Shown: positions 15,991-23,228 of the stretch, piece after piece
How positions within the stretch are numbered: the stretch's first letter is position 1
How the letters are laid out: every line of letters begins with the position of its first letter
Source of the DNA: JAOPZW01 sp963851295
Lineage (GTDB): Bacteria; Actinomycetota; Thermoleophilia; Solirubrobacterales; Solirubrobacteraceae
Reading direction: 5' to 3'
NCBI GenBank assembly: GCA_963851295.1
Contig: CAWKOS010000009.1
Coordinates: 124,001 to 188,000, forward strand
Length of the DNA stretch: 64,000 nucleotides
Notes under the pieces: generated by a model
Database searches by the model: none
What the model was told of the DNA's origin: nothing
What the model saw: the letters and a program-made list of their open reading frames with translations, nothing else
Made by a program: the position numbers and the translations under genes

Positions 15991-17118
15991 GTGGCGGTGG
16001 GCGGACCGCTGCAGCTACTGGAAGAGCCGGCGGTCACCGCAGTTGCCGATCGGTTCGTCGAGCAGGTCGAGCGCACGGCCGGGGCGCCGGCGGCGCTCTA
16101 CGTGGCCGACCTCGACGGCCGTTCGCTGCATCGCGTGGCCGGCGACGGCGGCCTGCCCGAGGAGATCGACGCCGAGCAGCAGCTCGTCGGCCCGGAGATC
16201 CCGCCGCGGGCCGCCGATGCCGTGCGGCGCTCGATCCCCGCGGCCACGGTCGTCCCCCTGTGGTCGCGCGGCAGCGCGCTCGTGGTGCTCGCCTTCGCCT
16301 CGCCGCCGCAGGGCGACCTGAGCTCGCTGGCCGCGCAGGGCGCGGCGATGCTCGAGCTCGCCGAGCGCTACACCGACGTGCTCGCCAACGCGCGCCGTCA
16401 CCAGGAGTGCAGCGCCGCCGCCGAGCTCCAGCAGGAGCTGCTGCCGCCGCGCATCGCGCAGGTCGAGGGCGCTGAGCTGGCGGGGGCGATCCTGCCCGCC
16501 TACAACATCGGCGGCGACTGGATCGACCACTGCGCGCTGCCCGGCGGCGGCTGGCTGGGTGTCGCGGACGCGGTCGGCAAGGGGCCGCAGGCCTCGGCCA
16601 TCGGGGCGATCGCGCTCGGCGCCTACCGCGCGGCGCGGCGCGGCGGCGGCACGCTCGCCGACGGCGCCGCCCGCATCCACGACGCGGTCTGCGAGCTCGA
16701 GGTCCAGGAGGTCTTCGTCACCGCCGTGCTCGCCGCCTGGGACGGCGCCGCGAGCGCGCTGACCTGGCTGCGCTGTGGGCACCCGGGCCCGATGGTCTGG
16801 AGCGCCAGCCGCGGCCTGCGCGTGCTCGAGGGCGGCGACGGCCCGGTGCTCGGGCTCGAGCGCCTGACGCCGCCTCACGAGCCCGCGCGCGCGACGATCG
16901 CCGCCGACGAGCTCGTGGTCCTCGTCTCCGACGGCGTCCTCGAGCGCATCGGCCCCGAGAGCGAGGCCTTCGGGCTGCGCGGGCTGCGCCGCGCGCTCGA
17001 GCGCGCGGGCGACCGCTCCGCCGCCGCCGCGGTCGCGGCGGTGCTCGGCGCCATCCGCGACGACGGCGCCGGCTCGCTGCGCGACGACGCGAGCGTGCTC
17101 GTGGTCGCGCCGACCTAG
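15991..17118 (+). CDS. SpoIIE-type PP2C serine/threonine phosphatase with N-terminal GAF-like region
   Basis: 375 residues from GTG 15991, after GAGGAGG. N-terminal ~130 residues look like a degenerate GAF sensor; a linker with AAELQQELLPPRI, typical of Rsb-type phosphatases, precedes the SpoIIE domain with metal-binding Asp in IGGDWID, GVADAVGKGPQA and LRDDAS. Such enzymes dephosphorylate STAS anti-anti-sigma factors in partner-switching control of stress sigma factors. The STAS gene at 18493 is a natural candidate partner. Confidence 0.87.
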   Translation: MAVGGPLQLLEEPAVTAVADRFVEQVERTAGAPAALYVADLDGRSLHRVAGDGGLPEEIDAEQQLVGPEIPPRAADAVRRSIPAATVVPLWSRGSALVVLAFASPPQGDLSSLAAQGAAMLELAERYTDVLANARRHQECSAAAELQQELLPPRIAQVEGAELAGAILPAYNIGGDWIDHCALPGGGWLGVADAVGKGPQASAIGAIALGAYRAARRGGGTLADGAARIHDAVCELEVQEVFVTAVLAAWDGAASALTWLRCGHPGPMVWSASRGLRVLEGGDGPVLGLERLTPPHEPARATIAADELVVLVSDGVLERIGPESEAFGLRGLRRALERAGDRSAAAAVAAVLGAIRDDGAGSLRDDASVLVVAPT

Positions 17119-17129
17119 CTGTAAGACCC

Positions 17130-17375
17130 GAGCAGGTTGTTCCGCGTCCACGCCACGCCGGCGTGGGTGCGAACAGCTCACCGAGGGAGACCAGCCCGCC
17201 GCGCCGCCGGCCCCCGAGAGGCGCCGCCGGCCCCCGAGGGGCGCCGAACGTCGGTCTTCCCCCGTCCACACGGGGTAGAACCGACGTTCGACCCCCCCGG
17301 CACGGACCCGTTCTCGGTGAGCTGTTCGCACCACAACGGGCGTCACAGCGACCCGGCACCCCGAACAACGTGCTC
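17130..17375. repeat. Nested inverted-repeat element (about 246 bp)
   Basis: Three pairs of inverted arms share one centre. Outer: 17130-17142 against 17363-17375, 12 of 13 matching. Middle: a perfect 20-bp pair, 17166-17185 against 17313-17332. Inner: a perfect 11-bp pair, 17245-17255 against 17280-17290, which encloses CCCCGT-CCAC-ACGGGG (17260-17275). The transcript would fold into a long interrupted hairpin. Candidates are a miniature mobile element, a structured RNA or a processed leader for the following beta-propeller gene. No clear target-site duplication is seen. Confidence 0.8.
17201..17240. repeat. 20-bp tandem duplication
   Basis: Two adjacent 20-base units starting GCGCCGCCGGCCCCCGAG, differing only at base 17219 (A) versus 17239 (G), with the first six bases of a third copy following. 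Lies on the left arm of the nested inverted-repeat element and has no counterpart on the right arm, so it probably arose by slippage. Confidence 0.85.
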
Positions 17376-17425
17376 AGCAACTACACCTAGCGCCCGCACG
17401 GACCCGCCGCCGGCCTGGCAGCGTA

Positions 17426-18397
17426 GTGGCGGACATGGACCTCGATCGCCGCGAGCTGCTCGGCCTCGGCCTCGTCTCGCTCCCCGCCCTGGCGGGCCTG
17501 CCCACCGCCGCCGGCCGCCGCGAGGCGCTCGCGTTCGCGACCGCCGACACGGAGGCGCACGTGGTCGTCGTCGCGCTCGCCAGCGGCCGCGTGCGCAGGC
17601 GGCTGGCGACGGCGGAGGATCCGCGCAGCATCGAGAGCGGCCCCGGCGGCCACGTCGTCGTCGGCCACCCGGGCGCCGGCGCGGTGTCGCTGCTCTCCGC
17701 GCGGCCGGCGCGCGTGCGGCGCGTGCTGCGCGGGCTCGGCGCCCCGCGCTACACGGCGATCGCCCCCGACGGGCGCCACGCCTTCGTCAGCGACGGCGGC
17801 CGCGGCGAGGTCGTCGTCCTCGACCTCGAGCGCCGGCGGGTCGTGGGCGGCGTGGAGGTCGGCGCGGGCGCGCGCCACATCACGCTCGACCCCGCCGGCC
17901 GCACGCTGTGGACGGCGCTGGGGTCGAGCGCCTCGGCGATCGCGGTCGTCGACGTCTCCGAGCCCACCCGCCCGCGGCTGCGCCGCCGCGTGCGCCCGCC
18001 CTTCCTCGCCCACGACGTCGCCTTCTCCCCCAGCGGCCGGCGCGTATGGGTGACCGCGGGGCGCGAGCGGCGGATCGCCGTCCTGCCGGCCAACGGCGGC
18101 GAGCGTCTGTCGATCCTCGCCGCCGACGACGCCCCGCAGCACGTGAGCTTCGGCCACGGCCGCGCCTTCGTCGCCAGCGGCGACGGCGCCAGCGTCCGCG
18201 TCCACGGCCTCGCCGACGGCGGCGTGGTCGCGGTCGCCCGCGTCCCCTATGGCTCCTACAACGTGCAGGCCGGCGCCGGCGCCGTCGTCACGCCGTCGCT
18301 CTCGAGCGGCCGGCTGACCGTGCTGGACCGCGCCGGGCGCGTCCGGCGCGAGGTCGAGATCGCCCGCGCGGCACACGACGCGTGCATCGTCGCGTGA
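17426..18397 (+). CDS. Secreted YncE-like beta-propeller protein with Tat-like leader
   Basis: 323 residues (GTG 17426; ATG 17435 possible). The start has a twin-arginine-like leader: DLDRRELLGLGLVSLPALAGL. The rest is built of repeated strands with phrases such as PRYTAIAPDGRHAFVSD, ARHITLDPAGRTLWTA, AHDVAFSPSGRRVWVTA and PQHVSFGHGRAFVAS, i.e. six to seven propeller blades of the YncE/WD40-like type. Probably exported and binds a ligand or partner; no catalytic residues recognised. Confidence 0.78.
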   Translation: MADMDLDRRELLGLGLVSLPALAGLPTAAGRREALAFATADTEAHVVVVALASGRVRRRLATAEDPRSIESGPGGHVVVGHPGAGAVSLLSARPARVRRVLRGLGAPRYTAIAPDGRHAFVSDGGRGEVVVLDLERRRVVGGVEVGAGARHITLDPAGRTLWTALGSSASAIAVVDVSEPTRPRLRRRVRPPFLAHDVAFSPSGRRVWVTAGRERRIAVLPANGGERLSILAADDAPQHVSFGHGRAFVASGDGASVRVHGLADGGVVAVARVPYGSYNVQAGAGAVVTPSLSSGRLTVLDRAGRVRREVEIARAAHDACIVA

Positions 18398-18435
18398 ACG
18401 ACGCGTGCAGGCGCGGCAAAAGGTGCGCCGATCGG

Positions 18436-18460
18436 GGTTATTCGGGCGCCGAACGGGTAG
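18436..18460 (+). promoter_or_regulatory. Sigma-B-like promoter of the STAS gene
   Basis: GGTT at 18436-18439, 15 bases, then GGGTAG at 18455-18460: five of six -10 bases and the full GNNT -35 of the actinobacterial general-stress sigma consensus. It lies 33 bp before the GTG of an anti-anti-sigma gene, exactly the sort of gene such a sigma factor usually controls. Confidence 0.55.
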
Positions 18461-18492
18461 CTAGGGGCGATCCACCCGTTTGGAGGGACGCC

Positions 18493-18837
18493 GTGACACC
18501 CATTCAGCTCACGGTCCAGCGCCCCGACTACGACACCGTCCATGTCGTCGTCGAAGGCTCGCTCGACCTCGTCCGCGCCTACGACTTCGACGACGCTATG
18601 CGCCGCATCGAGCGCGACGCGCCGGGCCGCCTGCTCCTCGACCTACGGCCTCTGGACTTCCTGGACACGGCCGGCCTCTCGCGGCTGGTCGCCGTCCGCC
18701 GCCGCTGCCGGCGTGCAGGACGCCGGCTCGTGCTCGTCCGCGGCTCGCACGCGGTGCAGCGCCTCTTCGCGCTGGCCTCGGTCGGAGAGGAGTTCGAGCT
18801 CGTCCGCGACCCCGAGGAGCTGCTCGCCACGGCGTAG
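18493..18837 (+). CDS. STAS-domain anti-sigma factor antagonist
   Basis: 114 residues from GTG 18493 after TGGAGGGA (18481-18488). STAS fold with LLLDLRPLDFLDTAGLSRLV, in which the phospho-acceptor position is Thr (DTAG) rather than the commoner Ser. Unphosphorylated, such proteins bind an anti-sigma kinase and free a sigma factor; SpoIIE-type phosphatases, such as the one at 15991, reactivate them. The anti-sigma kinase is not in this window. Confidence 0.87.
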   Translation: MTPIQLTVQRPDYDTVHVVVEGSLDLVRAYDFDDAMRRIERDAPGRLLLDLRPLDFLDTAGLSRLVAVRRRCRRAGRRLVLVRGSHAVQRLFALASVGEEFELVRDPEELLATA

Positions 18838-19343
18838 CGGCGGCCTCATCGCTGCCACAGGATCGCCGCGGGCTGCTGCGGCGTGAGCACTGCCGACCCC
18901 TGCCACGTCACGAAGGAGGGCCGGGCAGGTAGGACGGGCCGAGCATCAGGCCGCGGTTGAGGGCGGTCACCTCGATGCGGTAGTCGGCGGGCGCGGGCGC
19001 GGGCGGCGCCGTGGCGGCCACCGGGACGGCGACGGCGCGGATCGCCTGCACGCGGTCGGGCGTGGTCCCCGCCGGCAGCTCGATCGTGGTCGCGGCCGGG
19101 TCGTCGCGCTGGATCGACCAGTCGGGCACGTCGTGGTGTCGAGGGCTCGGCGAGGCGACGGCGACCGCGATCCGCACGTCGACGAGCGCTGGCACGGCCG
19201 CCGCCACCCCGCGCGCGACAACGCCGGCGCGGCGCTCAACGCGGGCGTGTTCGAGGCGCTCGAGGTCGTCCCGCCGGCGTGGCAGCCCTCCGCGGTGGCA
19301 GCGGCTTGGTCGCGGCACTTGCGGCGGTCTTCCCGTGGGGTCC
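18838..19343. other. 506-bp stretch without an intact gene
   Basis: Contains a frameshifted minus-strand gene remnant (separate entry) and, on the plus strand, a short protein-like run at about 19181-19300 (DERWHGRRHPARDNAGAA, then VFEALEVVPPAWQ) that has no convincing start and runs into an unlikely Arg/Ser-rich frame. The coding strand changes within a few hundred bases, as expected for remains of more than one lost gene. Confidence 0.5.
18846..19180 (-). pseudogene. Remnant of an unidentified gene, frameshifted near its 3' end
   Basis: One minus-strand frame reads protein-like from about 19180 (VRIAVAVASP, VPDWSIQRDDPAATTIELPAG, YRIEVTALNRGLMLGPSYLPG) and stops at 18908. A neighbouring frame continues in the same style, PSFVTWQGSAVLTPQQPAA, ILWQR, ending at 18846-18848. 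Joining them needs a one-base shift near 18913-18918. No credible start codon or ribosome-binding site is seen upstream. I do not recognise the family. Confidence 0.4.
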
Positions 19344-19856
19344 TCAGCCGATCCCGATCTTGCAGCCCGGGCCGGGCACCTTCAGCGACGCGGTGCGAAG
19401 CGAGTGGCGGGCCACGACCGTCCCGCCGGTGTTGCGCAGGGTCCAGCCGAACACCGCGCGGACCGTCGAGGCAACGCAGGGCTTCGCGAGTTCGAGGTAG
19501 TGGTTGCCAGCGAGATTGCGCCAGGTCTTCGCTTGCACCTTGGCGGTGTGCCACGCCTTGCTCGCCGCGTCCCATCTGAGCAGGCGGACGCTGAGCGTCA
19601 GCGAGCCTTGACGTCCGCTGCAGTCCGCGCTGTTCGCCGCCGTCACGTAGCCCGTCCTCAGGCCCGCTTCCAGATCAAACCGCCACCGGCAGGGGAACGC
19701 GGCCGTGGGCCTGACGACGACCAGGGGCTGTGTGAGCCGGGCGCCTGCACGCGGCGCAATCGACGAGGCACCGGCGCCCGCGGACCATCCAGCCACGGCG
19801 CCGGTCACCGCCACCGACACCACGAACAGGGCCCGCCTGAGTCGTGCGTCCGCCAT
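19344..19856 (-). CDS. Small secreted protein with two possible disulfides
   Basis: 170 residues from ATG 19856, preceded by GAGGAGG (minus strand, about 19867-19873). Signal peptide: basic start RLRRA, hydrophobic core LFVVSVAVTGAVAGWSAG, cleavage near AGASS. The mature part has four Cys (PCRW, DCSG, PCVA, GCKI) and alternating strands, so a small disulfide-bonded beta domain is likely. No homologue recognised. Its base composition and codon use look less extreme than its neighbours, hinting at transfer. Upstream at 20092-20152 is a PHO-box-like array in the right orientation. Confidence 0.72.
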   Translation of the reverse strand: MADARLRRALFVVSVAVTGAVAGWSAGAGASSIAPRAGARLTQPLVVVRPTAAFPCRWRFDLEAGLRTGYVTAANSADCSGRQGSLTLSVRLLRWDAASKAWHTAKVQAKTWRNLAGNHYLELAKPCVASTVRAVFGWTLRNTGGTVVARHSLRTASLKVPGPGCKIGIG

Positions 19857-20159
19857 CTGCCCACACCTCCTCGGTCGGCCGAGTCTCCGCCCGCCGACAC
19901 CCGGATGTCAACCAGAATTCCCCGGCCTCGCGGCCCGGGCGATCGACCCCACGACGATGGCCCTGCCCGTTTGGCGGGGCCGGAAAGGAGCCTGCAGCGA
20001 GCACCTCAAGCCCGCGCGGACCTTTCCCATCGCCGTCGGCCGCCAGGGCCTCGAGACCCCGCGGGGCCTCCCCCCGCCGGGCGGCTGGGCTGTGACCGCG
20101 CCGTGACCGAGCGGTGACCTGGCGGTGAACCGAGGGGCCGCGCCCGGTGACCGCTGCGG
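19857..20159. other. 303-bp intergenic region with a PHO-box-like array
   Basis: No gene seen. Besides the 11-bp repeats at its right end, it holds TTGACA on the minus strand (at about 19911-19916), a possible -35 element about 55 bp before the start of the secreted-protein gene; no convincing -10 follows. Several G+C-rich inverted segments (around 20060-20085) may form hairpins after the GT4 gene. Confidence 0.5.
20092..20152 (-). promoter_or_regulatory. Array of 11-bp direct repeats resembling a PHO box
   Basis: On the plus strand GTGACC occurs at 20092, 20103 and 20114, GTGAAC at 20125 and GTGACC again at 20147, all in register with an 11-base period (one unit skipped). Read on the minus strand these are GTTCACC and GGTCAC(C) units. 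Streptomyces PhoP binds 11-nt direct repeats with consensus GTTCACC plus four bases. The array sits between the GT4 stop and the secreted-protein gene and faces the latter, about 235 bp upstream. Confidence 0.6.
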
Positions 20160-21404
20160 CTAGCGCCCGCGCCCGAGCGTGGCCGGGCGGCGCTTGGCGC
20201 CGCGCGCGGCGACCGCGTCGTAGAGCTCGCCGGTGCGGCGCGCGACGTCGGACCAGTCGAAGCGCGCGACGTGGGCGGAGGCCTCGGTCACCAGGCGGAA
20301 GCGCAGCGCCGGGTTGGCGAGCACCCACTCCATCATCTGTGCCAGCGAGCGCGGGTCGCGCGAGCGGAAGCGCAGCCCGACGTCGTCGTTGGGGACGACC
20401 TCGCGCAGCCCGCCGGTGTCGGCCACGATGCACGGGCAACCGCTCGCCATCGCCTCGAGCGCGACGAGGCCGAAGGGCTCGTAGATCGACGGGACCACGC
20501 AGAGGTCGGCGATCCGGTACAGCGAGCGCAGCACGTCGTCGCCGATCCAGCCCAGGAAGCTGCCGTGGCGATCGAGGCCGAGGTCGCGTGCCTGGGCCTT
20601 GAGCTCGGCCTCGTGGGTGCCCGACCCGGCGACGAGGAAGCGCACGCCGTCGAGGCGCGCGATGACGCGCGGGAGCGCCTCCAGGGCGATCTGGAAGCCC
20701 TTCTCGTAGACCAGGCGCCCGATGAGGAGCACGAGCTTCTCGGTCGGGTCGGCGAAGCGCGCGCGCAGCGAGGCGAGGTCGTCGACCGGCGCGAGGTCGA
20801 GCGGGTCGATCCCGTTCGGGATCACCTGGACCTTGCGTTCGTCGATGCCGAAGACGTCGGCGACGTGCCCCTGCATGTAGTGGCTGCAGACGACGACGCC
20901 CTCGGCGCGGCGCGCCATCCAGCGCTCGACGCCGTGGATGTAGCTCTGCGGGTGCTTGTCGACCCAGCCCTGGTGGCGGCCGTACTCGGTGGCGTGGATC
21001 GTCGTCAGGTAGGGGCGGCGCGCCTCGTGCGCCAGCGCCCCGGCGGCGCGCGCGACGAGCCAGTCGTGGCCGTGGACGACGTCGAACTCGTAGCGCGCGG
21101 TCAGCGCCCGCCCGGCCTCGAGCATGTGCTCGTTCATCCCCTCGACCCACGCGACGAACTCGTCGAGGTCGCGCGGCATCGCCGGCTCGGGAATGCGGTG
21201 GACCCGGACGCCGACGCGGACCTCCTCGGGCAGGTCGTCCTCGCGCCCGCGCGTGAGGACGTGGACCGCGACGCTGCGCTCGACGAGCCCCTCGGAGAGC
21301 TTTCGGACGTGGCGCGCCAGGCCCCCCTCGACGATCGGCGGGTACTCCCAGGAGAGGATGAGGATCCGGCGCGGCACTCGCCGCGCGGAGGCTACCGGCG
21401 CCAC
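20160..21404 (-). CDS. GT4 glycosyltransferase, probably GlgM/glycogen-synthase-like
   Basis: 414 residues, GT-B fold. N-terminal domain with LSWEYPPIVEGGLARHVRKL (glycine loop) and HGHDWLV; C-terminal donor domain with LIGRLVYEKGF and the E-x7-E motif in SIYEPFGLVALEAMASG. Length and N-terminal motif match the actinobacterial GT4 alpha-glucan synthases, including GlgM, which makes maltose 1-phosphate from ADP-glucose and glucose 1-phosphate. The neighbourhood of GlgE-pathway genes supports that, but a polysaccharide or glycolipid transferase cannot be excluded. Confidence 0.8.
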   Translation of the reverse strand: MAPVASARRVPRRILILSWEYPPIVEGGLARHVRKLSEGLVERSVAVHVLTRGREDDLPEEVRVGVRVHRIPEPAMPRDLDEFVAWVEGMNEHMLEAGRALTARYEFDVVHGHDWLVARAAGALAHEARRPYLTTIHATEYGRHQGWVDKHPQSYIHGVERWMARRAEGVVVCSHYMQGHVADVFGIDERKVQVIPNGIDPLDLAPVDDLASLRARFADPTEKLVLLIGRLVYEKGFQIALEALPRVIARLDGVRFLVAGSGTHEAELKAQARDLGLDRHGSFLGWIGDDVLRSLYRIADLCVVPSIYEPFGLVALEAMASGCPCIVADTGGLREVVPNDDVGLRFRSRDPRSLAQMMEWVLANPALRFRLVTEASAHVARFDWSDVARRTGELYDAVAARGAKRRPATLGRGR

Positions 21405-21433
21405 GCCAGCGCGGTTGCAGGCGCGATGGCGCT

Positions 21434-21463
21434 TCTGTCCCGTTTTCGGGGCGTGAAGCGGGA
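21434..21463. promoter_or_regulatory. Palindrome in the divergent GT4 / SLATT-TIR promoter region
   Basis: TGTCCCG at 21434-21440 and its exact complement CGGGACA at 21457-21463, separated by 16 bases with further partial pairing (TTTT against GAAG). Lies in the 136-bp gap between the GT4 gene (minus) and the SLATT gene (plus), so it could control either. Could be an operator or a transcript hairpin. Confidence 0.4.
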
Positions 21464-21540
21464 CAAGACGTGCAGTGGCACAACGAACGCCCCGCTCAGA
21501 CGTACTTTCGGCTCACGGAGCAGCTAGGGGGAGCAGCAAG

Positions 21541-22026
21541 ATGAGCGCGAGCACGACACCGATCGCCACGCCGATGCCGGCGCCGGCGGCCGCGCCGGCC
21601 ATCGAGAAGGGCATCGAGGAGCAGGTCTGGGACCGCCTGGAGACGCAGATCTCCTGGTACTCGCGCAACGCGCGGCGCTCCAAGCGCAACTACATGCGCA
21701 TAAAGGTCGTGCAGATCGTCGCCGCGGCGTTCATCCCGGTGCTCGCGGCCGTCGACCTGCCGACGTGGATCATGGGCAGTCTCGGCGCCGGCGTCGTCGT
21801 GCTCGAGAGCGTCCAGCAGCTCTTCCAGTACCACGCCAACTGGACCCAGTACCGGACCACGGCCGAGGCGCTCAAGCACGAGAAGTTCCTCGCCCTGGCG
21901 CGCGCCGGCCACTACGCCACCGCGGCCAACCCGGTCGGGCTGCTCGCCGAGCGCTGCGAGGGGCTCGTGTCCCAGGAGCACGCGGCGTGGTCCTCCGAGC
22001 AGCAGCCCAGCACGCAGAAGGGCTAG
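21541..22026 (+). CDS. SLATT-like 2-TM protein (DUF4231 family)
   Basis: 161 residues, ATG 21541 after GGGGGA. Disordered Ala/Pro N-terminus, a basic amphipathic helix (ISWYSRNARRSKRNYMRIK), two adjacent membrane helices (~55-71 and ~76-94), then a helical cytoplasmic tail with NWTQYRTTAEALKHEKFLALA, the conserved pattern of DUF4231. This family has the layout of SLATT proteins, two-helix membrane effectors thought to form pores in several nucleotide-signal and defence systems. Two bases separate its stop from the TIR gene's ATG, so they are one operon. Pore function is inferred. Confidence 0.8.
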   Translation: MSASTTPIATPMPAPAAAPAIEKGIEEQVWDRLETQISWYSRNARRSKRNYMRIKVVQIVAAAFIPVLAAVDLPTWIMGSLGAGVVVLESVQQLFQYHANWTQYRTTAEALKHEKFLALARAGHYATAANPVGLLAERCEGLVSQEHAAWSSEQQPSTQKG

Positions 22027-22028
22027 GC

Positions 22029-23228
22029 ATGGCGGAGCGGATCTTCATCAGCTACCGGCGCGGCGACAGCGCCGGCTACGCCGGGCGCCTGCAGGGCGAC
22101 CTCTCGCGCCGCTACAGCGAGGAGCACGTCTTCCGCGACGTCGAGATCCCGCCGGGCGACGACTTCGCCGAGCACATCAACGGCCTGCTGGATCGCTGCA
22201 ACGTCGTGCTGGCGATCATCGGGCCCAACTGGCTCAACGCGCGCGACCGCGAGGGCCGCCGGCGCATCGACGAGCCCAACGACTGGGTGCGCCTGGAGAT
22301 CGAGCGCGCGCTGGCCCGCAACAACGTCAAGGTCATCCCGGTGCTCGTCGACGGCGCGCGCATCCCGCCGCGCGAGGAGCTGCCGGAGTCGCTGCTCTCG
22401 CTGCGGCGGCGCAACGCCTTCGAGCTCTCCGACCGCCGCTGGGACTACGACGTCGAGCAGCTCGGCAACCATCTCGACGCGCTGCTGAGCGGCACGAGCG
22501 CGATCCGCGCCAAGCCGACCGCGCCACCGCCGGCGCCGACGACCGTCGCGGCGGCCCCGCCCGCCCCGGCCCCCGCGCCCACGCCCGCGCCGGCCGCCGA
22601 CCACACGACGACCGCGATCCTCGCCGCCGCCGCGGTGGCGCTCCTCACGGCGTTCCCCGCCGACCTCATCGCGCGCAACGTCGTCCATCGCTCACCCCTG
22701 AAACGCGACGACCTGATGACCGTCCGCGACTTCGTCCTGCAGAAGGGGATCTTCTTCGGCATCGTCGGGGCGCTGGCGGCGCTCGCCGTCGGCTTCCTCT
22801 CGCCGCGCTCGCGCGAGCCGATCGTCTCCTTCCTGCTCGGCCTCGGCGCGGGCGTCGTCGCGGGCGCCGTCTACGCCGGCGCCTACGCGGGCCTGACTCT
22901 CGGCGCCGAGGGCTCGGACACCTCGAGCACCGCGGTCGGCTTCATCGCCGCCGGCGCCTTCCTGGGGTGGGCCTTCGGCGCCGAGCGCTCGGGGGCGCGC
23001 ATGGAGGCCGCCTGCGCGGGCCTGGCGGGCGGGCTGCTCGGGGCCGGCATCGTCGGCCTGCTGCACGAGTCGCTCACCAACGCCTCGGGCCACCGGCTTC
23101 TCGCGGGCCTGTGCATCGCGGTCATCGTGGCGGCGGCCGCCTTCGTGGGGCTGCGCGTGCCGCGCAAGGGCCTGGGCGCCGAGCTGCTCACGCCCGCTCG
23201 AGCAGCGCCACCGGCCATCCAGCGGTGA
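22029..23228 (+). CDS. TIR-domain protein with C-terminal membrane helices
   Basis: 399 residues. Residues ~1-145 are a bacterial TIR_2 domain: IFISYRRGD, FRDVEIPPGDDF, VVLAIIGPNW, and DWVRLEIERAL, whose E90 sits where the NAD-cleaving Glu of TIR enzymes lies. A Pro/Ala linker (~160-190) leads to about six hydrophobic segments (~193-385), with an AEGSD loop. So the TIR domain is tethered to the membrane. Paired with a SLATT-like protein two bases upstream. The gene ends inside the 3' end of the convergent treY (41-bp overlap). NADase activity and a role in defence or stress signalling are inference. Confidence 0.88.
   Translation: MAERIFISYRRGDSAGYAGRLQGDLSRRYSEEHVFRDVEIPPGDDFAEHINGLLDRCNVVLAIIGPNWLNARDREGRRRIDEPNDWVRLEIERALARNNVKVIPVLVDGARIPPREELPESLLSLRRRNAFELSDRRWDYDVEQLGNHLDALLSGTSAIRAKPTAPPPAPTTVAAAPPAPAPAPTPAPAADHTTTAILAAAAVALLTAFPADLIARNVVHRSPLKRDDLMTVRDFVLQKGIFFGIVGALAALAVGFLSPRSREPIVSFLLGLGAGVVAGAVYAGAYAGLTLGAEGSDTSSTAVGFIAAGAFLGWAFGAERSGARMEAACAGLAGGLLGAGIVGLLHESLTNASGHRLLAGLCIAVIVAAAAFVGLRVPRKGLGAELLTPARAAPPAIQR

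Larger units (their letters stand above)
17119..17425. other. 307-bp gene-free stretch holding a nested inverted-repeat element
   Basis: No frame here looks protein-like. Nearly the whole stretch is taken up by three nested inverted repeats and a tandem repeat, described separately. No transposase, tRNA or recognised riboswitch core is visible. Confidence 0.7.

Noticed and set aside
17130..17375. Nested repeat as an insertion sequence with transposase
   Set aside because: Far too short, no transposase-like frame and no clear flanking duplication; kept only as an unclassified inverted-repeat element.
19930..20060. Riboswitch-like GC stems in the secreted-protein leader
   Set aside because: I compared by eye with glycine, cyclic-di-GMP, cobalamin and fluoride cores and found no conserved core; without covariation it cannot be supported.
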